Source of the DNA: Halorubrum sp. JWXQ-INN 858 | GTDB lineage: Archaea; Halobacteriota; Halobacteria; Halobacteriales; Haloferacaceae | Assembly: GCF_009806985.1 (NCBI RefSeq) | Contig: NZ_WUAX01000009.1 | Coordinates: 248,001 to 312,000, forward strand | Length of the DNA: 64,000 bases | Direction of reading: 5' to 3' | Shown: piece after piece, positions 7,388 through 15,677 of the stretch | Layout of the letters: every line of letters begins with the position of its first letter | How positions within the stretch are numbered: the stretch's first letter is position 1 | Notes under the pieces: model-generated | What the model saw: only the letters and a program-made list of their open reading frames with translations | Databases searched by the model: none | Told to the model about the DNA's origin: nothing | Position numbers and translations under genes: made by a program

Positions 7388-9121
7388 TCAGATCCGCTTC
7401 GAGACGTACGGGCCGTCCTGGCTGTAGCCGAGCTTGTTCCGGTAGTACTCGCGCGCGCCGATGCCGGAGATGACGGCGACCTTCCGGTAGCCCGCGTCGC
7501 GAGCCAGCTCCTCGGCGTGTTCGAGGAGCCGCCGACCGTACCCCTGGTGTTGCCAGTCGCCGTCGCCGCCGAGCGCGACCTCGCTGCCGTACACGTGCAG
7601 CTCGCGGACGAGGGCGGCGTCTGCGAGCTCCGCGCGGATCGCATCGCTCTCGGTGCCCGGCGCGCCCGGCTGGTCGGGGGCGAACGACGGGAACCGCAGC
7701 CGGCAGAAGCCGACGAGCAGGTCGCGGACGGGGTCCTCGAAGGAGATGAAGTGCTCCGTCCCGCCCCCGGCCTCGTAGGTCAGCACGTCGAGTTCGACGT
7801 CGTCGGGGTCCGGGTCGGCGTCGTTGTGGCCGACCTCGCGGGCGCGGATGTCGCGGATCTCGATCCCCCGCTCCTCGGCGCGCTGGCTCGCCAGCTGTCG
7901 GAGGTTCGACTTCCAGACGCCGCCGTCGATGAAGTCCGCGGGGATGTCGCGCTGGACGCGCTGGAGCCGTGTGTACTTCGGGATCTCGCCCATCACCTCC
8001 GCGATCAGGTCCGCGGCCTCCTCGTTCGAGAGCGGCTCGAACTCGCCGCGATGCCAGCTGTCGTAGACGCGGGTGCCGCGGACGACGAGTGTCGGGTAGA
8101 TCTTCAGATAGTCGGGCCGCCAGTCGGGGTTGCCGAACACCTGTCTGAAGTCCTCGAGACACATCTCCGTGGTCATCCCCGGCTGGCCCGGCATCATGTG
8201 GAAGCCGACCTTGAACGCGGCGTCGCGCAGCCGTCGGTTGGCGTTCCGGGACGCCTCGTTGCCGTGCCCGCGATGCATCTCGCGGTTGATGCGCTCGTAG
8301 GTCGTCTGCACGCCCACCTCGACCTTCGTGCCGCCCAGGTCGAGCATGCGGTCGATCTGCTCGGGGTCACACCAGTCCGGCTTGGTCTCGAAGGTCGTCC
8401 CGATGTTGCGGATCGCGTTCGTCTCGTTCTCGGCGATCACGTCCTCGAGGTAGCGGAACTCCGTCTCGGCGGGGTCCGGCGCGAACGACTCCCCCTCCGC
8501 CGGCTCCGGCTCGCTGTCCAGGTCGTAGTCGTTCATCGCCTCCAGCGCGCGCTTGACGAACCACTCCTGATAGTCGTGTGAGCGCGCCGTCATCGTCCCG
8601 CCCATCAGGATGAGCTCGACCTTGTCGACGGGGTGGCCGATCTTGCGGAGCTGTTCGAGCCGGAGGGTGACCTGCCCGTACGGGTCGTAATCGTTCTGCT
8701 TCCCGCGGGCGGCGGCGGGCTCGTGGCCCGTGTACGACTGTGCGGAGGAGAACTCGGAGGCGGGGCCGCCGGGACAGTAGAGACACTTCCCGTGGGGACA
8801 CAGCTCCGGCGACGTCATGATCGCGACCGGCGAGACGCCGGAGGCGGTCCGAACCGGCTTGCGACGGACGACCTCGATCACCTCGTCGCGGGCGTCCGCG
8901 GGAGCGTGGTCGAGGATCTCCGTGTTCTTCGGCACCTTCGGCGAGGAGTGGGCCGAGCAGGCGTCGATCTTCGCGGACTCCAACCCTTCGCGGTCGATCT
9001 CGCCGTCGAGGATCCGGTCGACCAGCTCCTCGCAGGCGCGCACGAACGCCTCCGGCTCCGCGTCGTCCCCCGACTCCGCGTCACCCACGGACTCCGCGTC
9101 GCTCGGCGCGTCGGTACTCAT
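7388..9121 (-). CDS. elp3: tRNA U34 carboxymethyl-modification radical SAM/acetyltransferase Elp3
   Basis: 577 residues. An acidic N-terminal extension (1-22) is followed by the Elp3 N-terminal region (DACSAHSSPKVPKNTEI), a radical SAM core with the cluster CPHGKCLYC (C108, C113, C116), the GTMTARSHDYQEWFVK segment, and a C-terminal GNAT acetyltransferase domain (about 470-577; HQGYGRRLLEHAEELARD, GAREYYRNKLGY). Archaeal Elp3 alone converts wobble uridine 34 of tRNA to 5-carboxymethyluridine from acetyl-CoA and SAM. The start at 9121 has GCTTAAC about 29 bp upstream. Confidence 0.95.
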   Translation of the reverse strand: MSTDAPSDAESVGDAESGDDAEPEAFVRACEELVDRILDGEIDREGLESAKIDACSAHSSPKVPKNTEILDHAPADARDEVIEVVRRKPVRTASGVSPVAIMTSPELCPHGKCLYCPGGPASEFSSAQSYTGHEPAAARGKQNDYDPYGQVTLRLEQLRKIGHPVDKVELILMGGTMTARSHDYQEWFVKRALEAMNDYDLDSEPEPAEGESFAPDPAETEFRYLEDVIAENETNAIRNIGTTFETKPDWCDPEQIDRMLDLGGTKVEVGVQTTYERINREMHRGHGNEASRNANRRLRDAAFKVGFHMMPGQPGMTTEMCLEDFRQVFGNPDWRPDYLKIYPTLVVRGTRVYDSWHRGEFEPLSNEEAADLIAEVMGEIPKYTRLQRVQRDIPADFIDGGVWKSNLRQLASQRAEERGIEIRDIRAREVGHNDADPDPDDVELDVLTYEAGGGTEHFISFEDPVRDLLVGFCRLRFPSFAPDQPGAPGTESDAIRAELADAALVRELHVYGSEVALGGDGDWQHQGYGRRLLEHAEELARDAGYRKVAVISGIGAREYYRNKLGYSQDGPYVSKRI

Positions 9122-9182
9122 TACCTGCTATTCCTCGGTTTCCGGTGTTAAGCGTGTCGCCCCGGACCGAGCGGAGGACCGG

Positions 9183-10238
9183 TTACAGCCCGCGGACCGC
9201 GTCGACCGCCCCGTCGACGGCCGGCGCGTCGAACCAGTCGCCGCCCGTGTAGGCGTTCGTCCCCGCGGCGTACATCGCCGAGACCGTCTCGAGCACGTCG
9301 TCCGGGAGGGCGATCGGGTCGTCGGCACAGAGGCCGCGCCAGTCGGCGACGTCGCGGTCGGCGACGGCCTTCTTCGCGTCGGCGACGGCCGCGACCCACT
9401 CGGGGTCGTTGCGCTTGTACCACTGCCGTACGACCTCCTTTGACACCTGCTGGCCGCCGTACGAGAAGCGGTTCTCGTCGAACGTGCCGACCACGTCGGC
9501 GACGCGGAGCTCGCCGTCGACGTACAGACACTCGATCTTCCCGTCCTCGTGGACGAACCCGGTCGCCGCCGCCCGATCGGTGACGACCCGGTTCACCGAG
9601 CGCGCGAGGTCCGCGAGCGCGTCGACGTCGGCGACGCCCGCGATCCGGTCGGCCTCCGTCGGCGTGAGGTAGCGGTCCTGCTGTTCGTACTTCGTCGAGA
9701 ACTCGACGATCGGCTCGGGGAGGTCGACCGCCCCGTCGGGCCACGCGTCCAGGTCGAGCCCGACGTCGGCGGGTTCCATGCGGCCGCGGAGGCTCGACCC
9801 GACCGGGACCGTGTTCCGGAAGACGACCTCCAGCGGAACGAGGTAGTTCTCCCCGCCGGCGGCGTGGAACGCCTCGTAGTCGTAGCCGGCGTCGGCCCCC
9901 AGATACGCGAGGTCGGGGACTTGAGTCAGCTCGATCGCCATCTCGACCGGCGCGCCGTCGGCCTCGGCGAGGGGGACGACCGCGTCCTCGGGGTCGGCTC
10001 CGGACGCCAGGGCCGCCGGGTCGACGACGCCGCGGTAGTGCGTCGGGACGCCCGCGTCAGCCAGTAGCTCGAAGTTGTACGCGCCCATCGTACAGAGGCT
10101 CGCCCCCTTCCGCGGGATCGGGTCGGGCATTCGCCCCCAGTCGAACACCGAGTACGCGTCGGTGAAACGGAACCGCCCGCGCCCCAACGCCTCGGGGGTC
10201 GCCGGCGCTGCCACCCGGAACTCCTTGACGCTCGTCAT
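9183..10238 (-). CDS. purC: Phosphoribosylaminoimidazole-succinocarboxamide synthase
   Basis: 351 residues, the longer haloarchaeal SAICAR synthetase form. Visible signatures are [20 protein letters not shown] (nucleotide-binding N-terminus), [30 protein letters not shown], and [34 protein letters not shown] core motifs in the C-terminal half. It condenses CAIR with aspartate using ATP in purine biosynthesis. It stands alone, 61 bp downstream of the elp3 start and in the same orientation. Confidence 0.92.
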   Translation of the reverse strand: MTSVKEFRVAAPATPEALGRGRFRFTDAYSVFDWGRMPDPIPRKGASLCTMGAYNFELLADAGVPTHYRGVVDPAALASGADPEDAVVPLAEADGAPVEMAIELTQVPDLAYLGADAGYDYEAFHAAGGENYLVPLEVVFRNTVPVGSSLRGRMEPADVGLDLDAWPDGAVDLPEPIVEFSTKYEQQDRYLTPTEADRIAGVADVDALADLARSVNRVVTDRAAATGFVHEDGKIECLYVDGELRVADVVGTFDENRFSYGGQQVSKEVVRQWYKRNDPEWVAAVADAKKAVADRDVADWRGLCADDPIALPDDVLETVSAMYAAGTNAYTGGDWFDAPAVDGAVDAVRGL

Positions 10239-10337
10239 GGCTCACCCCGCGACCGCCACACGCATCAATCTTTCACTTTCGTGCGTAGCCATCGCTCCTG
10301 GAGCTGCGATCGATCCACGCTTGTGCATTTTTCACCC

Positions 10338-11297
10338 TCACGGATCGATCCGGACGAGCCACGTCTCGGGATGGTCGAGCTCGGCCCTCGTCGGGAGGTT
10401 CTCGGGACGGTCCCAGACGGCGCTGGCGGCCTCGATCCCGCGCTCGTCCGCGACGCGCTCGAAGAAGGCGGCCCCGCGCTCGTACTGCCGCCGCTTCATC
10501 CCGAGCCCGAGGAGCCGACGGGCGAGCCGCTGGACCGGGCTGCCGCCGCTGCGCCGCTCGTCGAGCTTTCGGCGCAGGTCCGCGTACTCCGCGTCGAACG
10601 CCCGATCCATCAACAGCTCGGCGTATCCCTCGACGGCGGTCATCGCGAGCTGGAGCTCGGCGAGCGCCTCGCGATCGAACCCCCCGCTCGAGAGCCCCCG
10701 GAGCCCCTCCTCTAGACGGGCTTCGAGGTAGGTCGGGAGCCACGGCGCCGCGCCGAATTCGGCGGCGTGGGACACCTCGTGGAACGCGATCCATCGACGG
10801 AACCGCGGGTAGTCGACGTCGAGCTCCGTCGCGGCCGCGACGATGTTCGGATGGACGAAGTAGAGCCCGTGGTCGGTGTCCGGCTCGTCCGCGAGCAGGA
10901 GCGGGTCGTACTGCCCGAGGACGTTACGCGCGAGAAAGCCCAGCGTGAACGCCAGCGACCCGGTGTTGGCGACGCGTGACAGCTCCGGAAGGGGCAGCGA
11001 CGCCGTCGTCTCGATCGGCCGCATCACGTTCCGAAACGAGTCGAGGTTCGCGTCGACCCAGTGGTGCCGGTTCTGGATCTCGACGGTCGCGGGGACCTCG
11101 AAGTCGACGCCGGCGACGGCTCTGACCCGCGAACGGGCGTCCCGGACGTCCGCGGCGTACCCCTCGCGATCGCCCGGCGAGAGGTCGAGCGAGCCCGGAT
11201 CGGTGCTCGCCTTCGCCGCCTCCGCGGCCTTCTCCCAGTCGATGACGCCGGAGCCGGACGCCTCGGAGACCGCACGGAGGCTTCGGAGCACGTTCAT
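10338..11297 (-). CDS. DUF2342-type zinc-dependent metalloprotease-like protein
   Basis: 319 residues starting MNVLRSLRAVSEASGSG. The zincin motif HEVSHAAEF (HExxH plus downstream residues, about residue 176) and the preceding VDYPRFRRWIAFHE region match the DUF2342 family of actinobacteria and haloarchaea, sometimes labelled coenzyme F420 biosynthesis-associated. Substrate and function are not known. A CTTTGA box lies about 28 bp upstream of 11297. An 18-residue extension upstream is arginine-rich and crosses that box, so it was rejected. Confidence 0.8.
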   Translation of the reverse strand: MNVLRSLRAVSEASGSGVIDWEKAAEAAKASTDPGSLDLSPGDREGYAADVRDARSRVRAVAGVDFEVPATVEIQNRHHWVDANLDSFRNVMRPIETTASLPLPELSRVANTGSLAFTLGFLARNVLGQYDPLLLADEPDTDHGLYFVHPNIVAAATELDVDYPRFRRWIAFHEVSHAAEFGAAPWLPTYLEARLEEGLRGLSSGGFDREALAELQLAMTAVEGYAELLMDRAFDAEYADLRRKLDERRSGGSPVQRLARRLLGLGMKRRQYERGAAFFERVADERGIEAASAVWDRPENLPTRAELDHPETWLVRIDP

Positions 11298-11367
11298 ACC
11301 CGATCGACGGGTGCGGGACTCAAAGCGTTTGTGTCGCCGCCGATCCGACACGGAAGCGTCGCGGGGC

Positions 11368-11403
11368 GGCCGGCTTGGGTGGTTCGGCCGGCTTGGGTAG
11401 TTC
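11368..11403. repeat. 18-bp tandem duplication in intergenic DNA
   Basis: GGCCGGCTTGGGTGGTTC (11368-11385) is followed directly by GGCCGGCTTGGGTAGTTC (11386-11403), and degenerate ggttcgga-type continuations run to about 11440. Confidence 0.8.
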
Positions 11404-11461
11404 TAACGGGTTGGCGGTTCGGACGGTTCGGAGGGGTTGGATGGTCCGAGAGGGCGGGCAG

Positions 11462-11758
11462 TCAGTTCACGAGCTCGTCGAGGTCCGCCGCAGCCTCGAG
11501 GTCGCCTCCCGCTCGCTTCCGGACGACGACGCCGATCGCGACGACGACGGCGAGGACCGCCAGGACAGCGCCGATCAGGCAGACGGCTCCGGAGCACCCG
11601 CAGGCCGATCCGGCGTCACCGGTCGCGTCGTCCGCGGTCGGCTCGGAGCCGTCCGCTCCCGTCGCTTCGGCCCCGTCGCCGCCGAGCGTTCGCGGGCCGA
11701 GCTGGATCTTCGAGTCGCCGAGGTGAACCTCCAGGAACGTGAAGTGTGTCTCGCTCAT
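11462..11758 (-). CDS. Small single-pass membrane protein with Cys cluster
   Basis: 98 residues from MSETHFTFLEVHLGDSKIQ. An N-terminal beta-like segment (1-25) is followed by an acidic Ala/Thr linker, a short cysteine cluster (CGCSGAVC), one membrane helix of about 22 residues (LIGAVLAVLAVVVAIGVVV) with a following RKR stop-transfer, and an acidic tail. No family recognised. The cysteines at the membrane face could bind metal or be lipidated (speculative). CGATTAAGCG about 28 bp upstream supports the start. It is divergent from the M42 peptidase gene. Confidence 0.7.
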   Translation of the reverse strand: MSETHFTFLEVHLGDSKIQLGPRTLGGDGAEATGADGSEPTADDATGDAGSACGCSGAVCLIGAVLAVLAVVVAIGVVVRKRAGGDLEAAADLDELVN

Positions 11759-11871
11759 ACCGTTCGCTTCGAGCGCCTGACGCTTAATCGTGGTGGCGGC
11801 GGCGTCGTGGGCCGCACCGCCCGGGGCGCCGAGAACGGCGAGTTCTTGGCCTTCGGTCGGTAGGTGCCTCC

Positions 11872-12933
11872 ATGGACGAGTCACGCCGTGCGTTCCTGAA
11901 CGATCTCCTCGAAGCGCCGACCCCGTCGGGCTTCGAAGCCGCCGGCCAGCGCGTCTGGATCGATCACGTCGAGCCGTTCGCCGACGACGTGTACACCGAC
12001 GCGTACGGCAACGCGATCGCGGTCCACGAGGGGACCGCCGAGACGACGATCGCGCTCACCGGCCACGGGGACGAGATCGGGTTCATCGTCCGGGACGTCC
12101 TCGAGGAGGGGTTCCTCCGGATCGCACCAGTCGGCGGGTCCGATCGCACGGTTACCAAGGGACAACACGTCACGATCCACGGCGACGAGCCCGTCAACGG
12201 GGTGATCGGCCAGACCGCGATCCACCTCCGAGACCCCGACGACGACCGGTACGACGAGATCACGGCACAGTTCGTCGACATCGGCGCGGCCGACGCGGAG
12301 GCGGCCGCCGAACACGTCGAAGTGGGCGACCCGGTCACGTTCTCGACGACGGTCGAGGACCTCGTCGACGGCCGGATCGCCGCCCGAGGAATCGACAACC
12401 GGGCCGGGTCGTGGGCCGCCGCCGAGGGGTTCCGGCGCGCCGTCGCGGCCGACGGCGACGCGACCGTCTACGCGGTCTCGACGGTCCAAGAGGAGGTCGG
12501 ACTGAACGGCGCGCAGATGGTCGGTTTCGGGCTCGACGACGTCGACGCCTTCGTCGCCGTCGACGTCACGCACGCGACCGACAACCCCGACGTGACGGCA
12601 GAGCGCCGCGGGCCGGTCGTGCTCGGCGATGGTCCGGTGGTGACCCGGGGCAGCGCCAACCATCCCGTGCTCGTCGACCTCGCGCGCGACGTGGCCGACG
12701 ACGCCGGGATCGACGTCCAGCTCCAGGCCGCGGGCATCCGAACCGGCACCGACGCCGATGCCTTCTTCACCGCCCGCGGCGGCGTCCCCTCGCTCAGCGT
12801 CTCCATCCCCAATCGGTACATGCACACGCCGGTCGAGGTCGTGGACCTCGCGGACCTCGACGCCGTCGCCGACCTGCTGGCCGGGATGGCGAGCGCCGCC
12901 CCGGACGCCACCCCCTTCGCCGTCGACGTGTGA
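11872..12933 (+). CDS. M42-family aminopeptidase
   Basis: 353 residues, typical for M42 (TET-type, dodecameric) metallo-aminopeptidases. Metal ligands are visible in ALTGHGDEIGF, ARGIDNRAGSW (Asp), TVQEEVGLNGAQ (catalytic and metal-binding Glu), VDVTHATDNP and the final His of SIPNRYMHTPVEV. These enzymes trim short peptides in the cytoplasm, a role that fits the peptide ABC operon at 45.6-52 kb. The GTG/ATG upstream alternatives are not needed; ATG 11872 is the conserved N-terminus. Confidence 0.92.
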   Translation: MDESRRAFLNDLLEAPTPSGFEAAGQRVWIDHVEPFADDVYTDAYGNAIAVHEGTAETTIALTGHGDEIGFIVRDVLEEGFLRIAPVGGSDRTVTKGQHVTIHGDEPVNGVIGQTAIHLRDPDDDRYDEITAQFVDIGAADAEAAAEHVEVGDPVTFSTTVEDLVDGRIAARGIDNRAGSWAAAEGFRRAVAADGDATVYAVSTVQEEVGLNGAQMVGFGLDDVDAFVAVDVTHATDNPDVTAERRGPVVLGDGPVVTRGSANHPVLVDLARDVADDAGIDVQLQAAGIRTGTDADAFFTARGGVPSLSVSIPNRYMHTPVEVVDLADLDAVADLLAGMASAAPDATPFAVDV

Positions 12934-12965
12934 CCGACGGCGCGACCGGCGACGCGTCACGACAA

Positions 12966-12983
12966 ACCCCACCACGGTGGGGT
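12966..12983 (+). terminator. Short perfect hairpin downstream of the M42 gene
   Basis: ACCCCACC-AC-GGTGGGGT has 8-bp arms and a 2-base centre, lies 33 bp past the M42 stop and is followed by GAAAAC. It is either a 3' end structure of the peptidase mRNA or an upstream element of the tRNA promoter. Confidence 0.35.
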
Positions 12984-12995
12984 GAAAACGGAACT

Positions 12996-13004
12996 GTTTT
13001 AATT
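12996..13004 (+). promoter_or_regulatory. Box A of the tRNA-Glu gene
   Basis: GTTTTAATTT is centred about 50 bp before the mature tRNA 5' end, implying a processed leader of roughly 20-25 nt. Confidence 0.5.
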
Positions 13005-13049
13005 TGGACTGCCATATCCTCAGTTGCGTTCGAACGAACGCGGATACAC

Positions 13050-13124
13050 GCTCTGGTAGTGTAGTCCGGCCAATCATATTGCCCTCTCACGGCAATGACC
13101 TGGGTTCGAATCCCAGCCGGAGCA
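13050..13124 (+). tRNA. tRNA-Glu (anticodon CTC)
   Basis: The acceptor arm GCTCTGG (13050-13056) pairs with CCGGAGC (13117-13123) with one U-G wobble, and A13124 is the discriminator. The anticodon stem TTGCC/GGCAA (13079-13083 / 13091-13095) encloses the loop CTCTCAC with anticodon CTC at 13086-13088, reading GAG. The T arm CTGGG-TTCGAAT-CCCAG is perfect. No encoded CCA and no intron. A T-rich run (TCTTTTT) directly after 13124 is a likely terminator. Confidence 0.97.
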
Positions 13125-13259
13125 TCTTTTTCCACACACGGCTAGTCGTCGTCGCAGCCCCACCGAGAACAAGCGTCCGCGAACTCCACGACAGACGGGT
13201 GTACTTCCTCGGCCAATTCCTGCATTCCGTACGCTAGATCACGACCCGGACGATCGATG

Positions 13260-13348
13260 CGGTCGGCGGGCGGCGAGCGGAACTGCTCGCTCGCCGCCCG
13301 CCTGCCGAGGTTGGGGAGGCATGAGGCTGCGGTGCGGGTGCGTTCGCG
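13260..13348 (+). other. Hairpin-plus-core intergenic element, copy A
   Basis: A GC-rich stem (13265-13278 pairing with 13289-13302, extendable inwards by one or two pairs and outwards past single-base bulges) closes a loop of 6-10 nt. It is followed almost at once by the core GAGGTTGGGGAGGCATGAGG (13307-13326), then TGCGGTG (13328) and GCGTTCGCG (13340-13348). The same order occurs on the other strand at 33407-33491 with an unrelated stem sequence but the same core. It lies between tRNA-Glu and the membrane protein gene at 13479 and is non-coding. It could be a structured RNA, a mobile hairpin element or a nucleoid/termination site. Confidence 0.65.
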
Positions 13349-13478
13349 TGAGTTGGCTCCTCGTTCGCGGTCGCACCGAGCACTGCTGGCCCGCTACGAC
13401 GCTCCACTGATAAACAACCGCGGCACTCAGTCGAGCCACGTCCCCATCGCGACCGCCGCTGGGCGTTCGCTTCGTCGT

Positions 13479-14897
13479 TCAGCGCCCCGTCTCGTCGACG
13501 GTGTCGAGCCGCTTCTCCAGCGCCGTCGCCAACGACTCCGAGACCTCCGTGAGGTACACCGTTCCCCAGGCCGCGAACAGCACCGAGCCGAGCAGGTTGA
13601 ACAGCATGTCCATGATCGTGTCGTCGATGCCGTGCTGGGCGAGGATCGGCTCGGTTCCGAGCCGGAGTGCACCCTGGTCGACGACGAACTCGAGGACCTC
13701 CCAGATCACGCTCATCGCCAGCATGAACACCAGAAGGAACGAGAACGTCGCCCACCGCGGGAGGTGGATCGCCGCCGAGTGGAGGTGGATCGCCCGGAGC
13801 GTCGCGTATCCGGCGGCGGCGACGACCGTCGCCGACAGCGTATGTGTGAGGTGGTCCCACGTCGAGATCGCGTCGTAGAGGCCGGCGCTCCCGAGCGCGT
13901 GGAAGAACACCGCGGTCGTCACCCACAACACCAGGCCCGGTTCGATCGTGACCTCGTAGTCACGCTCCAGTACGGCGGGGATGAACGTGATCGCGAGGGT
14001 GAGCGCGGCGTTCATCATCACGGCGATCTGCCGTGACCACACCCCGTAGACGAAGACCCCGACGAGAACGACCTGCATGGATCGCACCGCCTGTCGTTGG
14101 CGTCCGACGGGAACCCCTAACCGCTCGCTGAGGACTACTCGACCGATGTCGTGATCCGACGTGGCGTCGCCCGTGACGCCGTCTGTAGTCACTCCGTCGA
14201 TCGTGACCTCCTCAGCCGCCACCTCGTCAGCCGCCTCCTCAGCCACCATCTCGTCGTCCCGACCGCGCTCGATCGTGTCGTCGGACGGCGGTGTGACGAG
14301 GTCGTCGACGGCCCCCGCCGCGCGCCTGAAATGGGCGTAGAAGATCACCCCGGCGAGGACCCCCGCGACCGTCGCGTAGCCGAACTCGATCATCACCGCG
14401 GCGTTGATCGCGTCCTGCGACCGGCCGTCGAGCAGGTGTGTCGTGCCGAAGAGGACGTCCGAGGACCAGCGGAGGACGTTCAACAGCCCGGACATGGCGA
14501 GGGTGAGCAGGACCGTGAACACGACCGCGAACCACGGGACGAGCCGGAGCGACGTGAACCGGTCGAGCTCGACCGTGATCAACAGGCCGAGGGTCGCGAC
14601 GGCGAGGCTCGGCACGATCGCCGTGGCGAGCGGAACCGGCGAGAACACTTCCCACGACACGGGCAGACAGATCAGGCCGACGAAGTACCACGGCGGGACG
14701 GCGGCGGGGTCACGGAACCTGATGGCCGGCGCGGTCACGACGACGACGGCGGCGACGCCGAACAGGACCGGTTCGGGACGGCTCGCGGCCACACCACCGA
14801 CGACGCTCCCGCCGAGGACCGCGACGAACAGCCAGGCGAGAACGGTGTTGTGACCGGAGGCGTTGAAGTACCCCCCGAGCCCGTTGGAGTCGCTCAT
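13479..14897 (-). CDS. Polytopic membrane protein with YjdF/DUF2238-like C-terminal domain
   Basis: 472 residues. The N-terminal half has about six hydrophobic segments. A hydrophilic acidic linker follows (about 215-270, Asp/Glu/Thr/Val-rich with TIDGVTTDGVTGD). The C-terminal half has about six more segments with motifs of the YjdF (DUF2238) family: TWDHLTHTLSATVVAAAGYA, SVIWEVLEFVVDQ and DTIMDMLFNLLGSVLFA. Function of the family is unknown; the H/D/E residues in these helices suggest metal binding. The start at 14897 has TTAACTAACG about 28 bp upstream. The two membrane halves joined by an acidic loop suggest a fusion. Confidence 0.75.
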   Translation of the reverse strand: MSDSNGLGGYFNASGHNTVLAWLFVAVLGGSVVGGVAASRPEPVLFGVAAVVVVTAPAIRFRDPAAVPPWYFVGLICLPVSWEVFSPVPLATAIVPSLAVATLGLLITVELDRFTSLRLVPWFAVVFTVLLTLAMSGLLNVLRWSSDVLFGTTHLLDGRSQDAINAAVMIEFGYATVAGVLAGVIFYAHFRRAAGAVDDLVTPPSDDTIERGRDDEMVAEEAADEVAAEEVTIDGVTTDGVTGDATSDHDIGRVVLSERLGVPVGRQRQAVRSMQVVLVGVFVYGVWSRQIAVMMNAALTLAITFIPAVLERDYEVTIEPGLVLWVTTAVFFHALGSAGLYDAISTWDHLTHTLSATVVAAAGYATLRAIHLHSAAIHLPRWATFSFLLVFMLAMSVIWEVLEFVVDQGALRLGTEPILAQHGIDDTIMDMLFNLLGSVLFAAWGTVYLTEVSESLATALEKRLDTVDETGR

Positions 14898-14984
14898 GCG
14901 TGTGCGATACGAAATCACGACGTTAGTTAACGGTTCTGTGGCGTCGACACGTTCATCCGGTTCTGTCGCCTGCTATCCGATACG

Positions 14985-15596
14985 ATGATGCTTCCGACCC
15001 ACGCCCTCGCCGGAATGGCGCTGGCCCTCCCGCTGCTGGTCGTGGCACCGGAGCTCGCGGCCGTCGGGTTCCTCGCCGGCTTCCTCGGCGGCGTCCTCCC
15101 CGACCTCGACCTGTACGCCGGCCACCGACGGACGCTTCACTACCCGGTCTACTACACCGTGTTTTCGGGGATCGCTCTGCCCATCGCGGCGCTGTGGCCG
15201 TCGGCGACGACCGTCGCGATCGCGTTCCTCCTGCTCGGAGCGGCGCTCCACTGTGTGGCCGACGTGTTCGGAGCCGGACTGGAGCTGCGACCCTGGGAAG
15301 CGACCGCGGACCACGCGGTCTACGACCACTACCACGGACGCTGGATCCCGGCGCGGCGGGTCGTCCGCTACGACGGGTCCCCCGAGGACCTGTTGCTGTC
15401 GGCGTCGTTGGCGGGGCCCCTCCTGTGGGCCGTCGACGGGTGGCTGCAGGTCGTCGTGTCCGTGACGCTCGGCGTCGCGGTCGTGTACGTCGCCCTCCGC
15501 CGACGGCTCGCAGCGGCGGCTCCCGCGGTGGTACGATGGCTCCCGGCGGGCGTCCGGCCGTACCTTCCGGAACGGTACCACGACGACGATCCGTAG
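14985..15596 (+). CDS. Membrane-bound metal-dependent hydrolase (DUF457/YdjM-like)
   Basis: 203 residues with an N-terminal MLPTHALAGMALALP motif and GGVLPDLDLYAGHRRTLHYP, the conserved His/Asp pattern of the inner-membrane LexA-binding/YdjM-like hydrolase family. About four membrane segments are followed by a basic C-terminal tail. The physiological substrate is unknown. It is divergent from the 13479 gene, with 87 bp between starts. Confidence 0.8.
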   Translation: MMLPTHALAGMALALPLLVVAPELAAVGFLAGFLGGVLPDLDLYAGHRRTLHYPVYYTVFSGIALPIAALWPSATTVAIAFLLLGAALHCVADVFGAGLELRPWEATADHAVYDHYHGRWIPARRVVRYDGSPEDLLLSASLAGPLLWAVDGWLQVVVSVTLGVAVVYVALRRRLAAAAPAVVRWLPAGVRPYLPERYHDDDP

Positions 15597-15646
15597 CAGG
15601 ACCGGTCCCTCGGGCGAAGTGGAACTGGGCGGCCGCGAAGCGCCAA

Positions 15647-15654
15647 TTTATAAG
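15647..15654 (+). promoter_or_regulatory. Box A (TTTATAAG) for the carbamoylase-like gene
   Basis: TTTATAAG is centred 27-28 bp upstream of ATG 15678. This argues for a leaderless transcript and against the longer start at 15654. Confidence 0.6.
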
Positions 15655-15677
15655 TGAGTCGGCCGGTCCCCACGCAC

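Noticed and set aside
13234..13926. 230-codon minus frame covering hairpin copy A
   Set aside because: Composition-driven frame, overlaps the membrane gene out of frame; Arg-rich, no motif.
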